Positions 1 through 8,039 of a stretch of 64,000 nt of DNA are shown piece after piece (position 1 is the first letter of the stretch; each line of letters opens with the position of its first letter). The position numbers and the translations under genes were made by a program. The notes below the pieces were generated by a model. It saw nothing but the letters and a program-made list of their open reading frames with translations. It did not search any database and was not told the origin of the DNA. The DNA comes from Sinimarinibacterium flocculans (GTDB taxonomy: Bacteria; Pseudomonadota; Gammaproteobacteria; Nevskiales; Nevskiaceae): assembly GCF_003201205.1 (NCBI RefSeq), contig NZ_QICN01000009.1, forward strand, positions 62,001 through 126,000. Reading direction: 5' to 3'.

Positions 1-363
1 CGGGGCGAGGGCGGCAGCGTCCACTACATCAGTCCGTTCGCGCTGGGCGCCAAGGGCGGCTGGCAGGATGCCACGACGCTGGACCGCATTCCGGAGCGCG
101 GCATCCTCGCCTGCGAGATCAAGGGGCGCGCGCTGCTGCTGTCGCGCCACGGCGACGCGGTGAGCTGCTTCGACAACCGCTGCGCGCACCTGGGCATGCC
201 GCTGGACATGGGGGAGGTCGCCGACGGCGTCATCACCTGCGGCTACCACGGCTTCCGGTACCTGCTCGAAACCGGCGAATGCCTGACCGCGCCGGAAGTG
301 CAGCTGCGGACCCATGCCGTGCGCGTGATCGGGCGACGCGTGCAGGTGAGGATCGAGGACTGA
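1..363 (+). CDS. Rieske [2Fe-2S] protein (5' end off window)
   Basis: The reading frame is open from base 1 and stops at 361-363, so the N-terminus is missing. The visible 120 residues carry the two Rieske ligand motifs, CAHLG (Cys-x-His) and CGYHGF (Cys-x-x-His), about 18 residues apart, which bind a [2Fe-2S] cluster for electron transfer. The stop overlaps the next start (TGATG), so the two are translationally coupled. Rieske and NHL-repeat proteins beside hyp genes are, as far as I recall, typical of group 1h (actinobacterial-type, high-affinity) [NiFe]-hydrogenase loci. I infer an electron-transfer partner of such a hydrogenase. The hydrogenase subunits themselves would lie to the left and are not visible. 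Confidence 0.85.
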   Translation, partial: RGEGGSVHYISPFALGAKGGWQDATTLDRIPERGILACEIKGRALLLSRHGDAVSCFDNRCAHLGMPLDMGEVADGVITCGYHGFRYLLETGECLTAPEVQLRTHAVRVIGRRVQVRIED

Positions 364-1568
364 TGAGCGCTACCGTGCTCCGGGTCGGCCTCACGCCCGC
401 GCTGCACCGCGGCGCGCGGCCCTGCGGGCTGCCGGCGCTGGACCGGGCCGGGCCGCGCGTGCGCATCGGCGGCGCGGACGCGGCGGATGGTCTGGCCGCA
501 CCCGTGCGGCCGGGACCGGCGACGCTGTTCGGCCCGCGCGGCGCCTGCCTCGCCGGCGAGACCCTGTGGATCTGCGACACCGGCCATCACCGTCTGCTCG
601 GATGGGCGCAGGCGCCCGCGCGCGACGACGCGCCTGCGGACTGGGTGATCGGCCAGCCGGATTTCGAGCACGAAGGCCGCAACGCGAAAGGCGCCGTCGG
701 CGCCGCCACGCTCAACGTGCCGACCGGCATCGCCGCCTGTGGCGACGGCCTCGCGGTGGCGGATGCGTGGAACCATCGCGTGCTGGTCTGGCACCGGCGT
801 CCGCAGGCGAGCCACGTGCCGGCCGACGTCGTGCTCGGGCAGGCGGATGCCGCGCAGGGCGAGAGCAATCGCGGCCAGCCGCAGCCGCGCGCCGACCGGC
901 TGTTCTGGCCCTATGGCGTGCACTGGGACGGCGCGCATCTGTGGGTCGCCGACAGCGGCAACCGCCGCGTGCTGATGTGGCGCGGCCTGCCGTCGTCGCA
1001 CGGCCAGCCCGCGGACCTCGTGCTGGGCCAGCGCGACTTCGACCGCCGCGATGAAAACGGCGGCGGCGAGCCCGACGCGCGCAGCATGCGCTGGCCGCAC
1101 GCGATCGCGACCTGGAACGGCCGCGTCTGCGTCGCAGACGCCGGCAACAACCGCGTGATGGTCTGGAACGGCGTGCCGGCCGCGCACGGCGCCGCCTGCG
1201 ATCACCTGCTGGGTCAGCGCAACGTGCGGGACGTGGATCACAACCAGTCGCTGTACTGGCCGTCCGCCGGCAGTCTCAACATGCCCTATGGCCTGTGTGC
1301 CGCGGGCGACTGGCTGCTCGCGGCGGACACCGCCAACTCGCGCATTCTCGCGTGGCACGTGGACGACCTTGGTATCGGTGCCGAGGCGAGGGCGCTCAGC
1401 GGCCAGTACGACTTCAACGCCAAGGGCGACAACCGCTGGCAGATGCCGGCGCACGACAGCCTGTGCTGGCCGTACGGCGTCACGCAGCAGGACGGTGTCG
1501 CCGTCGTCGCCGACTCCGGCAACAACCGCGTGCTGCTGTGGCCGGTCGCGCCGGAGTTGGTGCGATGA
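363..1568 (+). CDS. NHL-repeat beta-propeller protein
   Basis: A 401-residue protein starting at the ATG that overlaps the Rieske stop. Repeated blades of the type VADAWNHRVLVW, VADSGNRRVLMW, VADAGNNRVMVW and VADSGNNRVLLW recur about every 60-70 residues, the signature of NHL repeats folding into a beta-propeller. Blades also share a W-P-x-G/A-x stretch and a VxGQxDF element. No signal peptide or catalytic motif is seen. It sits between a Rieske protein and hypF with ATGA-type overlaps, so it belongs to the hydrogenase operon. A scaffold or maturation role is inference. A longer reading frame opens upstream at 279, but the coupled start at 363 is preferred. Confidence 0.85.
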   Translation: MSATVLRVGLTPALHRGARPCGLPALDRAGPRVRIGGADAADGLAAPVRPGPATLFGPRGACLAGETLWICDTGHHRLLGWAQAPARDDAPADWVIGQPDFEHEGRNAKGAVGAATLNVPTGIAACGDGLAVADAWNHRVLVWHRRPQASHVPADVVLGQADAAQGESNRGQPQPRADRLFWPYGVHWDGAHLWVADSGNRRVLMWRGLPSSHGQPADLVLGQRDFDRRDENGGGEPDARSMRWPHAIATWNGRVCVADAGNNRVMVWNGVPAAHGAACDHLLGQRNVRDVDHNQSLYWPSAGSLNMPYGLCAAGDWLLAADTANSRILAWHVDDLGIGAEARALSGQYDFNAKGDNRWQMPAHDSLCWPYGVTQQDGVAVVADSGNNRVLLWPVAPELVR

Positions 1569-3967
1569 GCGCGGTGATGCAGCCCGTCGCGGCGCAGGCC
1601 GAGCGCATCCGCGTACAGGGTCTCGTGCAGGGCGTCGGCTTCCGGCCCACCGTCTGGCGGCTCGCGCGCCGCGAAGGTCTGCGCGGCTGGGTGCGCAACG
1701 ACGGCGACGGCGTGGATCTCCACGTGCAGGGCGACGCGGCCGCCATCGAGCGTTTCGCACGTGCGCTGCGCGACGAGATGCCGGCGCTGGCGCGCATCGA
1801 CCGCGTGATCCGCAGGCCCGCGGTGCCGGAGGATGCGGGTGATTTCCGCATCGTCGACAGCGAAGGCGGCGCCGCGCGTACCGGCGTGGTCCCGGACGCG
1901 GCCACCTGCACGGACTGCCGCGCGGAAATCTTCGATCCGTTCGCGCGCCGCTACCGCTATCCGTTCACCAACTGCACGCATTGCGGACCGCGCCTGAGCA
2001 TCGTCGAGGCGATCCCCTACGACCGCGCGCACACGACGATGCGCGGCTTCGCGCTATGCGACGACTGCCGGGACGAATACACCTCGCCGCAGGACCGCCG
2101 CTTTCACGCGCAGCCGGTGGCGTGCCACGCCTGCGGTCCGCGCGCGCGCCTGCTGCGCACCGACGGCGCGGCGATGGCGGCGGACATGCTGACGATGCTC
2201 GACGACGTGGACGCCGCCTGCACGCTGCTGCAGCGGGGCGAGATCGTCGCGATCAAGGGCCTGGGCGGCTACCAGTTCGCCTGCGACGCGACGCGCGCCG
2301 ATGCCGTGGCGCGCCTGCGCGACCGCAAGCGGCGGCCGCGCAAGCCCTTCGCCCTGATGGCGCGCGATCTCGACGTGATCCGCCGCCACTGCGCCGTGAG
2401 CGACGACGAGGCCGCGCTGCTGGCGAGCCCGGCGGCGCCGGTCGTGCTGCTGGTGGCGGACGGCGCGCGCCGCGTCGACGACGGCGTTGCGCCCGGCCTG
2501 CGCACGCTCGGCTTCATGCTGCCGAACACGCCACTGCATCACCTGATGCTCAGGCGCATGGACCGGCCCATCGTGCTCACCAGCGGCAACCTCGCCGACG
2601 AGCCGCAATGCATCGACGACGCCGAGGTCGGCGCGCGGCTCGGCCGCATCGCGGACTACGTGCTGACGCACGACCGGCCGATCGCGCGGCGCGTGGACGA
2701 TTCCGTCGCGCGCATCGTCGACGGCGTGCCGCGCCTGCTGCGCCGTGCGCGCGGCTATGCCCCGGCGCCGCTGCGGCTGCCGGCCGGGTTCGAGCGTGCG
2801 CCCGCCGTGCTCGCCTATGGCGGCGAACTGAAGAACACCTTCTGCCTGTTGCGTGCCGGCGAGGCGATCGTTTCGCATCACGTCGGCGATCTCGACAACC
2901 CGCGCACGCAGGAGGATTACCGGCGCGCGCTCGCCGACTACGAGCAGCTGTTCGAGCATCGTGCCGAGTGGCTGGCGGTGGACCTGCATCCGGACTACCG
3001 CTCGTCCAGGCTGGGTCGCGAACAGGCGGCGGCACGGGGCCTGCCGCTGGCGACGGTGCAGCATCACCACGCGCACGTCGCCGCCTGCCTCGCCGACAAC
3101 GAGGTGGCGCTGGCCGCGCCGCCGGTGCTCGGCATCGCGCTCGACGGCCTCGGCTACGGCGACGACGATGCGCTGTGGGGCGGGGAGTTCCTGCTCGCGG
3201 ACTACCGCGCCGCGCGTCGTCTCGGCACCTTCAAGCCGGTGGCGCTGATCGGCGGCGACCGCGCGATGCGCGAGCCCTGGCGCAACACCTATGCACACCT
3301 GATGGCGGAGATGGGCTGGGCGCGCTTCGCGAACGACTACGCGGAACTGGAACTGCATCGCTTCCTCGCCGCGCAGTCGCGCGCGCTCATCGACGGCATG
3401 CTCGCGTCCGGCACGCAGGCGCCGCCGGCCAGTTCCTGCGGCCGGCTGTTCGACGCGGTGGCCGGCGCCGCCGGCATCTGCCGCGAACGGACGCAGTACG
3501 AAGGGCAGGCGGCCATCGAGTTCGAGGCGCTGGCCGATGCCGGCACGCTGGCCGATGCGGACGACACGCTCGCGTATCCGTTCGCGGTCCCGCGCCTGAA
3601 GAGCGGGCTGCCGTACATCGAGCCGCTGGCGATGTGGCAGGCCCTGCTCGGCGACCTGATCCTCGGTACTCCGGTACCGGTGATCTCGGCGCGCTTCCAC
3701 AAGGGACTGGCGAAGGTGATCGTCGCGATGGTGCGTCAGCTCTGCGCCGATGGTGCGCCGGCAGGCGGCGTGCGCCGCGTGGCGCTGTCCGGCGGCGTGT
3801 TCCAGAACCGCGTGCTGCACGAACAGGTGGCTGCGCGCCTGCGCGCGGCGGGTTTCGATGTCCTGGCCCATCGGCAGGTGCCCGCCAACGATGGCGGTCT
3901 GTCGCTGGGCCAGGCCGTGATCGCGGCGGCGCGCGCGCTGTCCGCAGCAGAACGACGAGGAGAGTGA
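1565..3967 (+). CDS. hypF: HypF carbamoyltransferase, [NiFe]-hydrogenase CN ligand synthesis
   Basis: Uses carbamoyl phosphate and ATP to make the thiocarboxamide on HypE that becomes the cyanide ligands of the NiFe site. The 800 residues show the full family architecture: an N-terminal acylphosphatase-like domain (VQGLVQGVGFRPTVW, about residues 18-32), paired zinc-finger motifs (CTDC, CTHCG, CDDC, CHACG, about 115-190), a YrdC-like domain (KGLGGYQFACDA) and a C-terminal Kae1-like carbamoyltransferase domain with the metal motif VQHHHAHVAACL. Length is normal for HypF. The ATG overlaps the NHL stop (ATGA). The open frame extends upstream to 1295, but that part overlaps the NHL gene and is not used. 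Confidence 0.97.
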   Translation: MSAVMQPVAAQAERIRVQGLVQGVGFRPTVWRLARREGLRGWVRNDGDGVDLHVQGDAAAIERFARALRDEMPALARIDRVIRRPAVPEDAGDFRIVDSEGGAARTGVVPDAATCTDCRAEIFDPFARRYRYPFTNCTHCGPRLSIVEAIPYDRAHTTMRGFALCDDCRDEYTSPQDRRFHAQPVACHACGPRARLLRTDGAAMAADMLTMLDDVDAACTLLQRGEIVAIKGLGGYQFACDATRADAVARLRDRKRRPRKPFALMARDLDVIRRHCAVSDDEAALLASPAAPVVLLVADGARRVDDGVAPGLRTLGFMLPNTPLHHLMLRRMDRPIVLTSGNLADEPQCIDDAEVGARLGRIADYVLTHDRPIARRVDDSVARIVDGVPRLLRRARGYAPAPLRLPAGFERAPAVLAYGGELKNTFCLLRAGEAIVSHHVGDLDNPRTQEDYRRALADYEQLFEHRAEWLAVDLHPDYRSSRLGREQAAARGLPLATVQHHHAHVAACLADNEVALAAPPVLGIALDGLGYGDDDALWGGEFLLADYRAARRLGTFKPVALIGGDRAMREPWRNTYAHLMAEMGWARFANDYAELELHRFLAAQSRALIDGMLASGTQAPPASSCGRLFDAVAGAAGICRERTQYEGQAAIEFEALADAGTLADADDTLAYPFAVPRLKSGLPYIEPLAMWQALLGDLILGTPVPVISARFHKGLAKVIVAMVRQLCADGAPAGGVRRVALSGGVFQNRVLHEQVAARLRAAGFDVLAHRQVPANDGGLSLGQAVIAAARALSAAERRGE

Positions 3968-3970
3968 ATC

Positions 3971-4267
3971 ATGTGCCTGGGTATTCCCGGACGGATCGTC
4001 GAGGTCACCGATGCGGCGCAGCGCCGCGCGGTGGTGGATGTCGGCGGCGTGCGGCGGGCCATCAGCATCGCGTTCATCGTCGATGACGCACACCCGCCGG
4101 AATCCTGCGTGGGCGACTGGGTGCTCGTGCACGTCGGCTTCGCGATGAGCCGCATCGACGAGGACGAGGCCCGGCGCACGCTGGAACTGCTGGAGCAGAT
4201 CGGCGAGGCGCAGGCGGAGATCGACGCGATGCGCGGGTCCGCGGCCAGCTACGGCACGCCGTCATGA
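3971..4267 (+). CDS. hypC: HypC hydrogenase maturation chaperone
   Basis: A 98-residue HypC/HupF-family protein beginning MCLGIPGRIVEV. The essential Cys2 and the following LGIPG motif, which hold the Fe(CN)2CO precursor with HypD and dock on the large subunit, are intact. It has a small beta-barrel body with VGDWVLVHVGFAMSRID, then a C-terminal helix. It follows hypF by 3 bases and overlaps the SIS gene by an ATGA. It partners with HypD, two genes downstream. Confidence 0.97.
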   Translation: MCLGIPGRIVEVTDAAQRRAVVDVGGVRRAISIAFIVDDAHPPESCVGDWVLVHVGFAMSRIDEDEARRTLELLEQIGEAQAEIDAMRGSAASYGTPS

Positions 4268-4959
4268 GCGGCAGCACCTCGGCGCTGCAAGGGCTTTATC
4301 CGTTCCTGCACGGGGCGCGTCAGGACGCCGGCAGGCTCGACGCCGCGCTGCTGGAGTCGATCCGCCAGAAGTGCGACGACAGCCTCGAAACCAAGCGCCG
4401 CTTCTTCGCCGCGCAGGGCGGGCGCATCGTCGCCGCCGCGCGTGCGATCGCCGATGTCTATCGCGGCGGCGGCCGCCTGCTGTGCATGGGCAACGGCGGA
4501 TCGAGCTGCGATGCCGCGCACGTCGCCGTCGAGTTCCAGCATCCGGTCACGGCCGGCCGGCCGGCGCTGCCGGCGATCAACCTCATCACCGATACCGCGA
4601 TGATGACGGCCGTCGGCAACGACGTCGGCTTCGAGCACATCTTCGCCCGGCAGGTCATCGCGCACGGACGCCGCGGCGATGGCCTGATCGGCATTTCCAC
4701 CAGCGGCAATTCGGACAACCTGCTCACGGCCTTCGCGCGCGCCAGGGCGATGGGGCTGGTCACCATCGGCCTGGCCGGTCACGACGGCGGGCGCATGGCG
4801 ACCTGCGGCGACGTCGATCACTGCCTCGTCGTGGACAGCGACAGCGTGCATCGCGTGCAGGAAACGCACGTGGCGCTCTACCACATCCTCTGGGACCTGG
4901 TGCATACCCTGCTCGCCGACGATCGCGGCGGACTCAAGAACATGGAGACACCCGCATGA
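4264..4959 (+). CDS. SIS-domain phosphoheptose-isomerase-like protein
   Basis: A 231-residue GmhA/DiaA-type SIS-domain protein. The phosphosugar-binding signature is clear: GGRLLCMGNGGSSCDAAHVAVEF (about residues 75-97) and the second loop IGISTSGNSDNLLTAF. It is embedded between hypC and hypD with ATGA overlaps on both sides, so it is co-translated with the maturation genes. GmhA-like genes in this position are a feature I associate with group 1h hydrogenase operons. Their role there is not known to me, and a lipopolysaccharide heptose role seems unlikely from context. Involvement in making the CO ligand or another cofactor step would be speculation. Confidence 0.85.
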   Translation: MSGSTSALQGLYPFLHGARQDAGRLDAALLESIRQKCDDSLETKRRFFAAQGGRIVAAARAIADVYRGGGRLLCMGNGGSSCDAAHVAVEFQHPVTAGRPALPAINLITDTAMMTAVGNDVGFEHIFARQVIAHGRRGDGLIGISTSGNSDNLLTAFARARAMGLVTIGLAGHDGGRMATCGDVDHCLVVDSDSVHRVQETHVALYHILWDLVHTLLADDRGGLKNMETPA

Positions 4960-6104
4960 AACATGTGGACGAGTATCGCGATCCGGCGCGGGCGAAGGAG
5001 ATCGCCCGCGAGATCGCGCAACTGGCCGAACGCATCGGCCGCACGCCGGAGCGGCCGCTGTTGATCATGGAAGTCTGCGGCGGCCACACGCATTCGATCT
5101 TCCGCTACGGCATCCAGCAGCTGCTGCCGGAGTCCGTGCAGTTCGTGCACGGGCCGGGCTGTCCGGTCTGCGTGCTGCCGATGGGGCGCGTGGACGACTG
5201 CGTGGCGCTGGCCGAGCGGCGGGACGTGATCTTCACGACCTTCGGCGACGCGATGCGCGTGCCCGGCTCGAAGAAGAGCCTGCTCAAGGCCAAGGCCGAC
5301 GGCGCCGACGTGCGCATGGTCTACTCGCCGCTGGACGCGCTGCAGCTCGCACGCGACAACCCGGACCGCGAGGTCGTGTTCTTCGGTCTCGGCTTCGAGA
5401 CGACGATGCCGAGCACGGCGATGACCGTGATGCAGGCGAAGGCCGAGGGGCTGCGCAACTTCTCGCTGTTCTGCAATCACATCACCATCATCCCGACGGT
5501 GAAGGCGATCCTCGATTCGCCGGGCATGGAACTCGACGGCTTCCTCGGCCCGGGCCACGTCAGCATGGTCATCGGGCAGGCCCCCTACGAATTCATCGCG
5601 CATCACTACGGCAGGCCGCTGGTCGTCGCCGGCTTCGAGCCGCTGGACGTGCTGCAGTCGGTGTACATGGTGCTCAGGCAGATCGCCGAGGGCCGCAGCG
5701 AAATCGAGAACCAGTACGGCCGCATCGTGCCGCGCGACGGCAATGCGCAGGCGCTGCGCGCGATCCAGGAGGTGTTCGAGCTGCGCGAGTTCTTCGAATG
5801 GCGCGGACTGGGTTCGATCGACCATTCCGGCGTACGCATCCGCGCGGAGTACGCGGATTTCGACGCGGAGCGCAAGTTCCCGATCCCCAACCTCAAGATC
5901 GCCGATCCCAAGGCCTGCCAGTGCGGCGAGGTGCTCAAGGGCGCGATCCGTCCGCGCGACTGCAAGGTCTTCGGCACGGCCTGCACGCCGGAAATGCCGC
6001 TGGGTTCGCTGATGGTCTCCAGCGAGGGCGCCTGCGCGGCCTACTATCAGTACGCGCGCTTCGAGACGCGCGCATCGCACGACACCGCGGAGGCGGGGGC
6101 ATGA
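4956..6104 (+). CDS. hypD: HypD, Fe(CN)2CO assembly scaffold
   Basis: HypD carries the iron centre on which CN and CO ligands are assembled, with HypC and HypE. The 382 residues show the family motifs MEVCGGHTHSIFRYG (near residue 32), GPGCPVCV, FGLGFETTMPSTA and FLGPGHVSMVIG. Conserved C-terminal cysteines (ACQCGEV, RDCKVFGTACTPE, EGACAAYY) supply the [4Fe-4S] and thiol-redox residues. The ATG is the one overlapping the upstream stop. The frame extends further upstream to 4371, but only inside the SIS gene. Confidence 0.97.
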   Translation: MKHVDEYRDPARAKEIAREIAQLAERIGRTPERPLLIMEVCGGHTHSIFRYGIQQLLPESVQFVHGPGCPVCVLPMGRVDDCVALAERRDVIFTTFGDAMRVPGSKKSLLKAKADGADVRMVYSPLDALQLARDNPDREVVFFGLGFETTMPSTAMTVMQAKAEGLRNFSLFCNHITIIPTVKAILDSPGMELDGFLGPGHVSMVIGQAPYEFIAHHYGRPLVVAGFEPLDVLQSVYMVLRQIAEGRSEIENQYGRIVPRDGNAQALRAIQEVFELREFFEWRGLGSIDHSGVRIRAEYADFDAERKFPIPNLKIADPKACQCGEVLKGAIRPRDCKVFGTACTPEMPLGSLMVSSEGACAAYYQYARFETRASHDTAEAGA

Positions 6105-7168
6105 ACGACATGTCCGCGCCATTCCCGCCGCGCCGCGCGCGCATCAACGACGTCACGATCAACCTCACGCACGGTGCCGGCGGCAAGGCGATGCGCGACC
6201 TGATCCAGGATGTCTTCGTCGGCGCCTTCGGCCAGCCGGACGCGGCGGCGATGGAAGACCAGGCGCGCGTGCCGCTGTCGGCACTGGCGCGGCACGGCGA
6301 CCGCCTCGCGTTCACCACCGACACCTACGTGGTCGATCCGCTGTTCTTTCCCGGCGGCGACATCGGCACGCTCGCGGTGGCCGGCACGGTCAACGACCTC
6401 GCCGTCAGCGGCGCGCGGCCGCTGTACCTGTCCTGCGGCGTGGTCCTGGAAGAGGGGCTGCCGGTGGAGACATTGCGCCGCGTCGCCGAGAGCATGCGGC
6501 GCACCGCCGAGGCCGCGGGCGTGCGCATCGTCACCGGCGATACCAAGGTCGTCGAGCGCGGTTCCGCCGACAAGCTGTTCATCAACACCGCCGGTATCGG
6601 CGTGATCCCGGCCGGCATCGAGATCTCCTCTGCGCGCGCTCGACCCGGCGACGCGGTGATCGTCAGCGGCCATCTCGGCGACCACGGCGCCGCGATCCTG
6701 ATTGCACGCAAGCAGCTTGCGCTGGAGGCCGACATTCCCAGCGACTGCCGGCCCCTCAATGGTTTGATCGACGCGATGCTCGCCGCCTGCCCGGACATCC
6801 GCTGCCTGCGCGACGCGACGCGCGGCGGTGTCGCCACGGTGCTCAACGAGTTCGCTCAGGATTCCGGTGTCGCGATCCGCATCCGCGAGGAAACCCTGCC
6901 GCTGCGAGAGACGGTCAAGGGCGCCTGCGAGATCCTCGGGCTGGACCCGCTGTATCTCGCCAACGAGGGCAAGCTGGTCGCCGTCGTGCCGGCCGATGCG
7001 GCGGAGCGCGTGATCGAGGCGATGCGCGCGCATCCCGATGGCCGCGACGCGGCGGTGGTCGGGTGCATCGCCGAAAGACCGCGCGGCGCGGTGATCCTGG
7101 AAACGGGATTCGGCGGCGAACGCATCGTCGACATGCTGGTGGGCGAACAGCTGCCCCGTATCTGCTGA
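6101..7168 (+). CDS. hypE: HypE, cyanide-forming dehydratase
   Basis: HypE accepts the carbamoyl group from HypF on its C-terminal cysteine and dehydrates it with ATP to thiocyanate. The 355-residue protein has the PurM-like fold motifs NLTHGAGGKAMRDLI near the N-terminus, FTTDTYVVDPLFFPGGDIG, and ATRGGVATVLNE. It ends in PRIC, the obligatory terminal Cys. The start overlaps the hypD stop (ATGA). All catalytic features are present. Confidence 0.97.
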   Translation: MNDMSAPFPPRRARINDVTINLTHGAGGKAMRDLIQDVFVGAFGQPDAAAMEDQARVPLSALARHGDRLAFTTDTYVVDPLFFPGGDIGTLAVAGTVNDLAVSGARPLYLSCGVVLEEGLPVETLRRVAESMRRTAEAAGVRIVTGDTKVVERGSADKLFINTAGIGVIPAGIEISSARARPGDAVIVSGHLGDHGAAILIARKQLALEADIPSDCRPLNGLIDAMLAACPDIRCLRDATRGGVATVLNEFAQDSGVAIRIREETLPLRETVKGACEILGLDPLYLANEGKLVAVVPADAAERVIEAMRAHPDGRDAAVVGCIAERPRGAVILETGFGGERIVDMLVGEQLPRIC

Positions 7169-7186
7169 TCTGTCGAGGAAAGACCC

Positions 7187-7705
7187 ATGCCCGCATCCAT
7201 CCTGATCCGCGATCACGGCCGTCTGATCGAACTGCATTACGCGAGCCTGCTCGAGTACCACGGCGACGGCGCGCTGGCCGGCGCGGCGATCGGCTTCCAG
7301 GCGATGGCCTGTGCCGCCGCGCGGCTGTCCGGCGCGCGCCGCGTCTGGGACCGTCGCGACCTGCACGTCGTCTCCTGGCACCACGGGCCGGGTGTGCGCG
7401 ATGCGATCGAGTTCGTGACGCGCGCGGTCACGCGCAACCGCTACACGCAGCACGCGGACGGCGGCAGTTGCGCGCGGCTGGACGCCTTCCGTTTCCTGGT
7501 GCGCGAGCGTGCGCTGGAGGTGTCGGTCGCGCTGCGCCCCGGTGTCGTATCGGAGGAATTCTTCGCGCTGGCGAGCCTGCCGCAGCGCGATGCCGCGCAG
7601 GAGATCGCGCTGGTGCGGCTCAAGGCGGAGGTGGCCGAGCGCGTGATCACGAGCCCGGCCGAGCGCCTGTTCGACGTCCACATGGAAGCTGCCGTCCATG
7701 CATGA
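7187..7705 (+). CDS. FmdE-like protein of unknown function in hyp operon
   Basis: A 172-residue soluble protein between hypE and hypA, with a clear ribosome site (GAGGAAAGACCC before ATG). I see a weak resemblance to the FmdE/tungsten formylmethanofuran dehydrogenase subunit E fold: YHGDGALAGAAIGFQAM sits where FmdE has HGHxCPG...G, later comes VRDAIEFVTRAVTRN, then DAFRFLVRE...LEVSVAL. The metal-binding Cys of FmdE are absent and only single His residues remain (HGD, WHHGPG). If the resemblance is real, this is a fold relative that has lost its redox centre. The position implies a role in hydrogenase maturation or assembly. The end overlaps hypA by 8 bases. The family assignment is uncertain. 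Confidence 0.55.
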   Translation: MPASILIRDHGRLIELHYASLLEYHGDGALAGAAIGFQAMACAAARLSGARRVWDRRDLHVVSWHHGPGVRDAIEFVTRAVTRNRYTQHADGGSCARLDAFRFLVRERALEVSVALRPGVVSEEFFALASLPQRDAAQEIALVRLKAEVAERVITSPAERLFDVHMEAAVHA

Positions 7706-8039
7706 ACTCGGCATCACCCGCAGCGTCGTTTCCATCGTCAGCGAACAGGCGAAGGGCGCGAAGGTGCTGCGGGTGACGCTGGAGATCGGCAAGCTGGCGG
7801 CCATCCTGCCGGATGCGGTGCGGTTCTGTTTCGACGTCTGCGCGCAGGGCACCTCGCTGGAGGGCGCGGCGCTGGAGATCATCGAGACGCCGGGCCGGGC
7901 GCGCTGTCGCGGCTGCGGCGCGGAGACCGCCCTGGAGCAGCCCTACGGGCGTTGTGCGGCCTGCGGCAGCGCGGAGCTGGAGCTGCTGGCGGGCGAGGAG
8001 CTGAAGATCAAGGAAATGGAGGTGGCGCCATGTGCGTAG
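7698..8039 (+). CDS. hypA: HypA nickel insertion protein
   Basis: A 113-residue HypA/HybF protein starting MHELGIT. His2 is the conserved nickel ligand. The zinc site is present as CRGCG (near residue 70) and CAACGS (near 86). HypA works with HypB to insert nickel into the hydrogenase large subunit after the Fe(CN)2CO unit is in place. It overlaps the preceding gene by 8 bases and the following hypB by about 10 bases, so translation is likely coupled. Confidence 0.96.
   Translation: MHELGITRSVVSIVSEQAKGAKVLRVTLEIGKLAAILPDAVRFCFDVCAQGTSLEGAALEIIETPGRARCRGCGAETALEQPYGRCAACGSAELELLAGEELKIKEMEVAPCA

Noticed and set aside
243-1760. 505-codon minus-strand frame over the NHL gene
   Set aside because: Antisense shadow; Arg/Ala-rich with no family motifs, while the plus strand has obvious NHL repeats.
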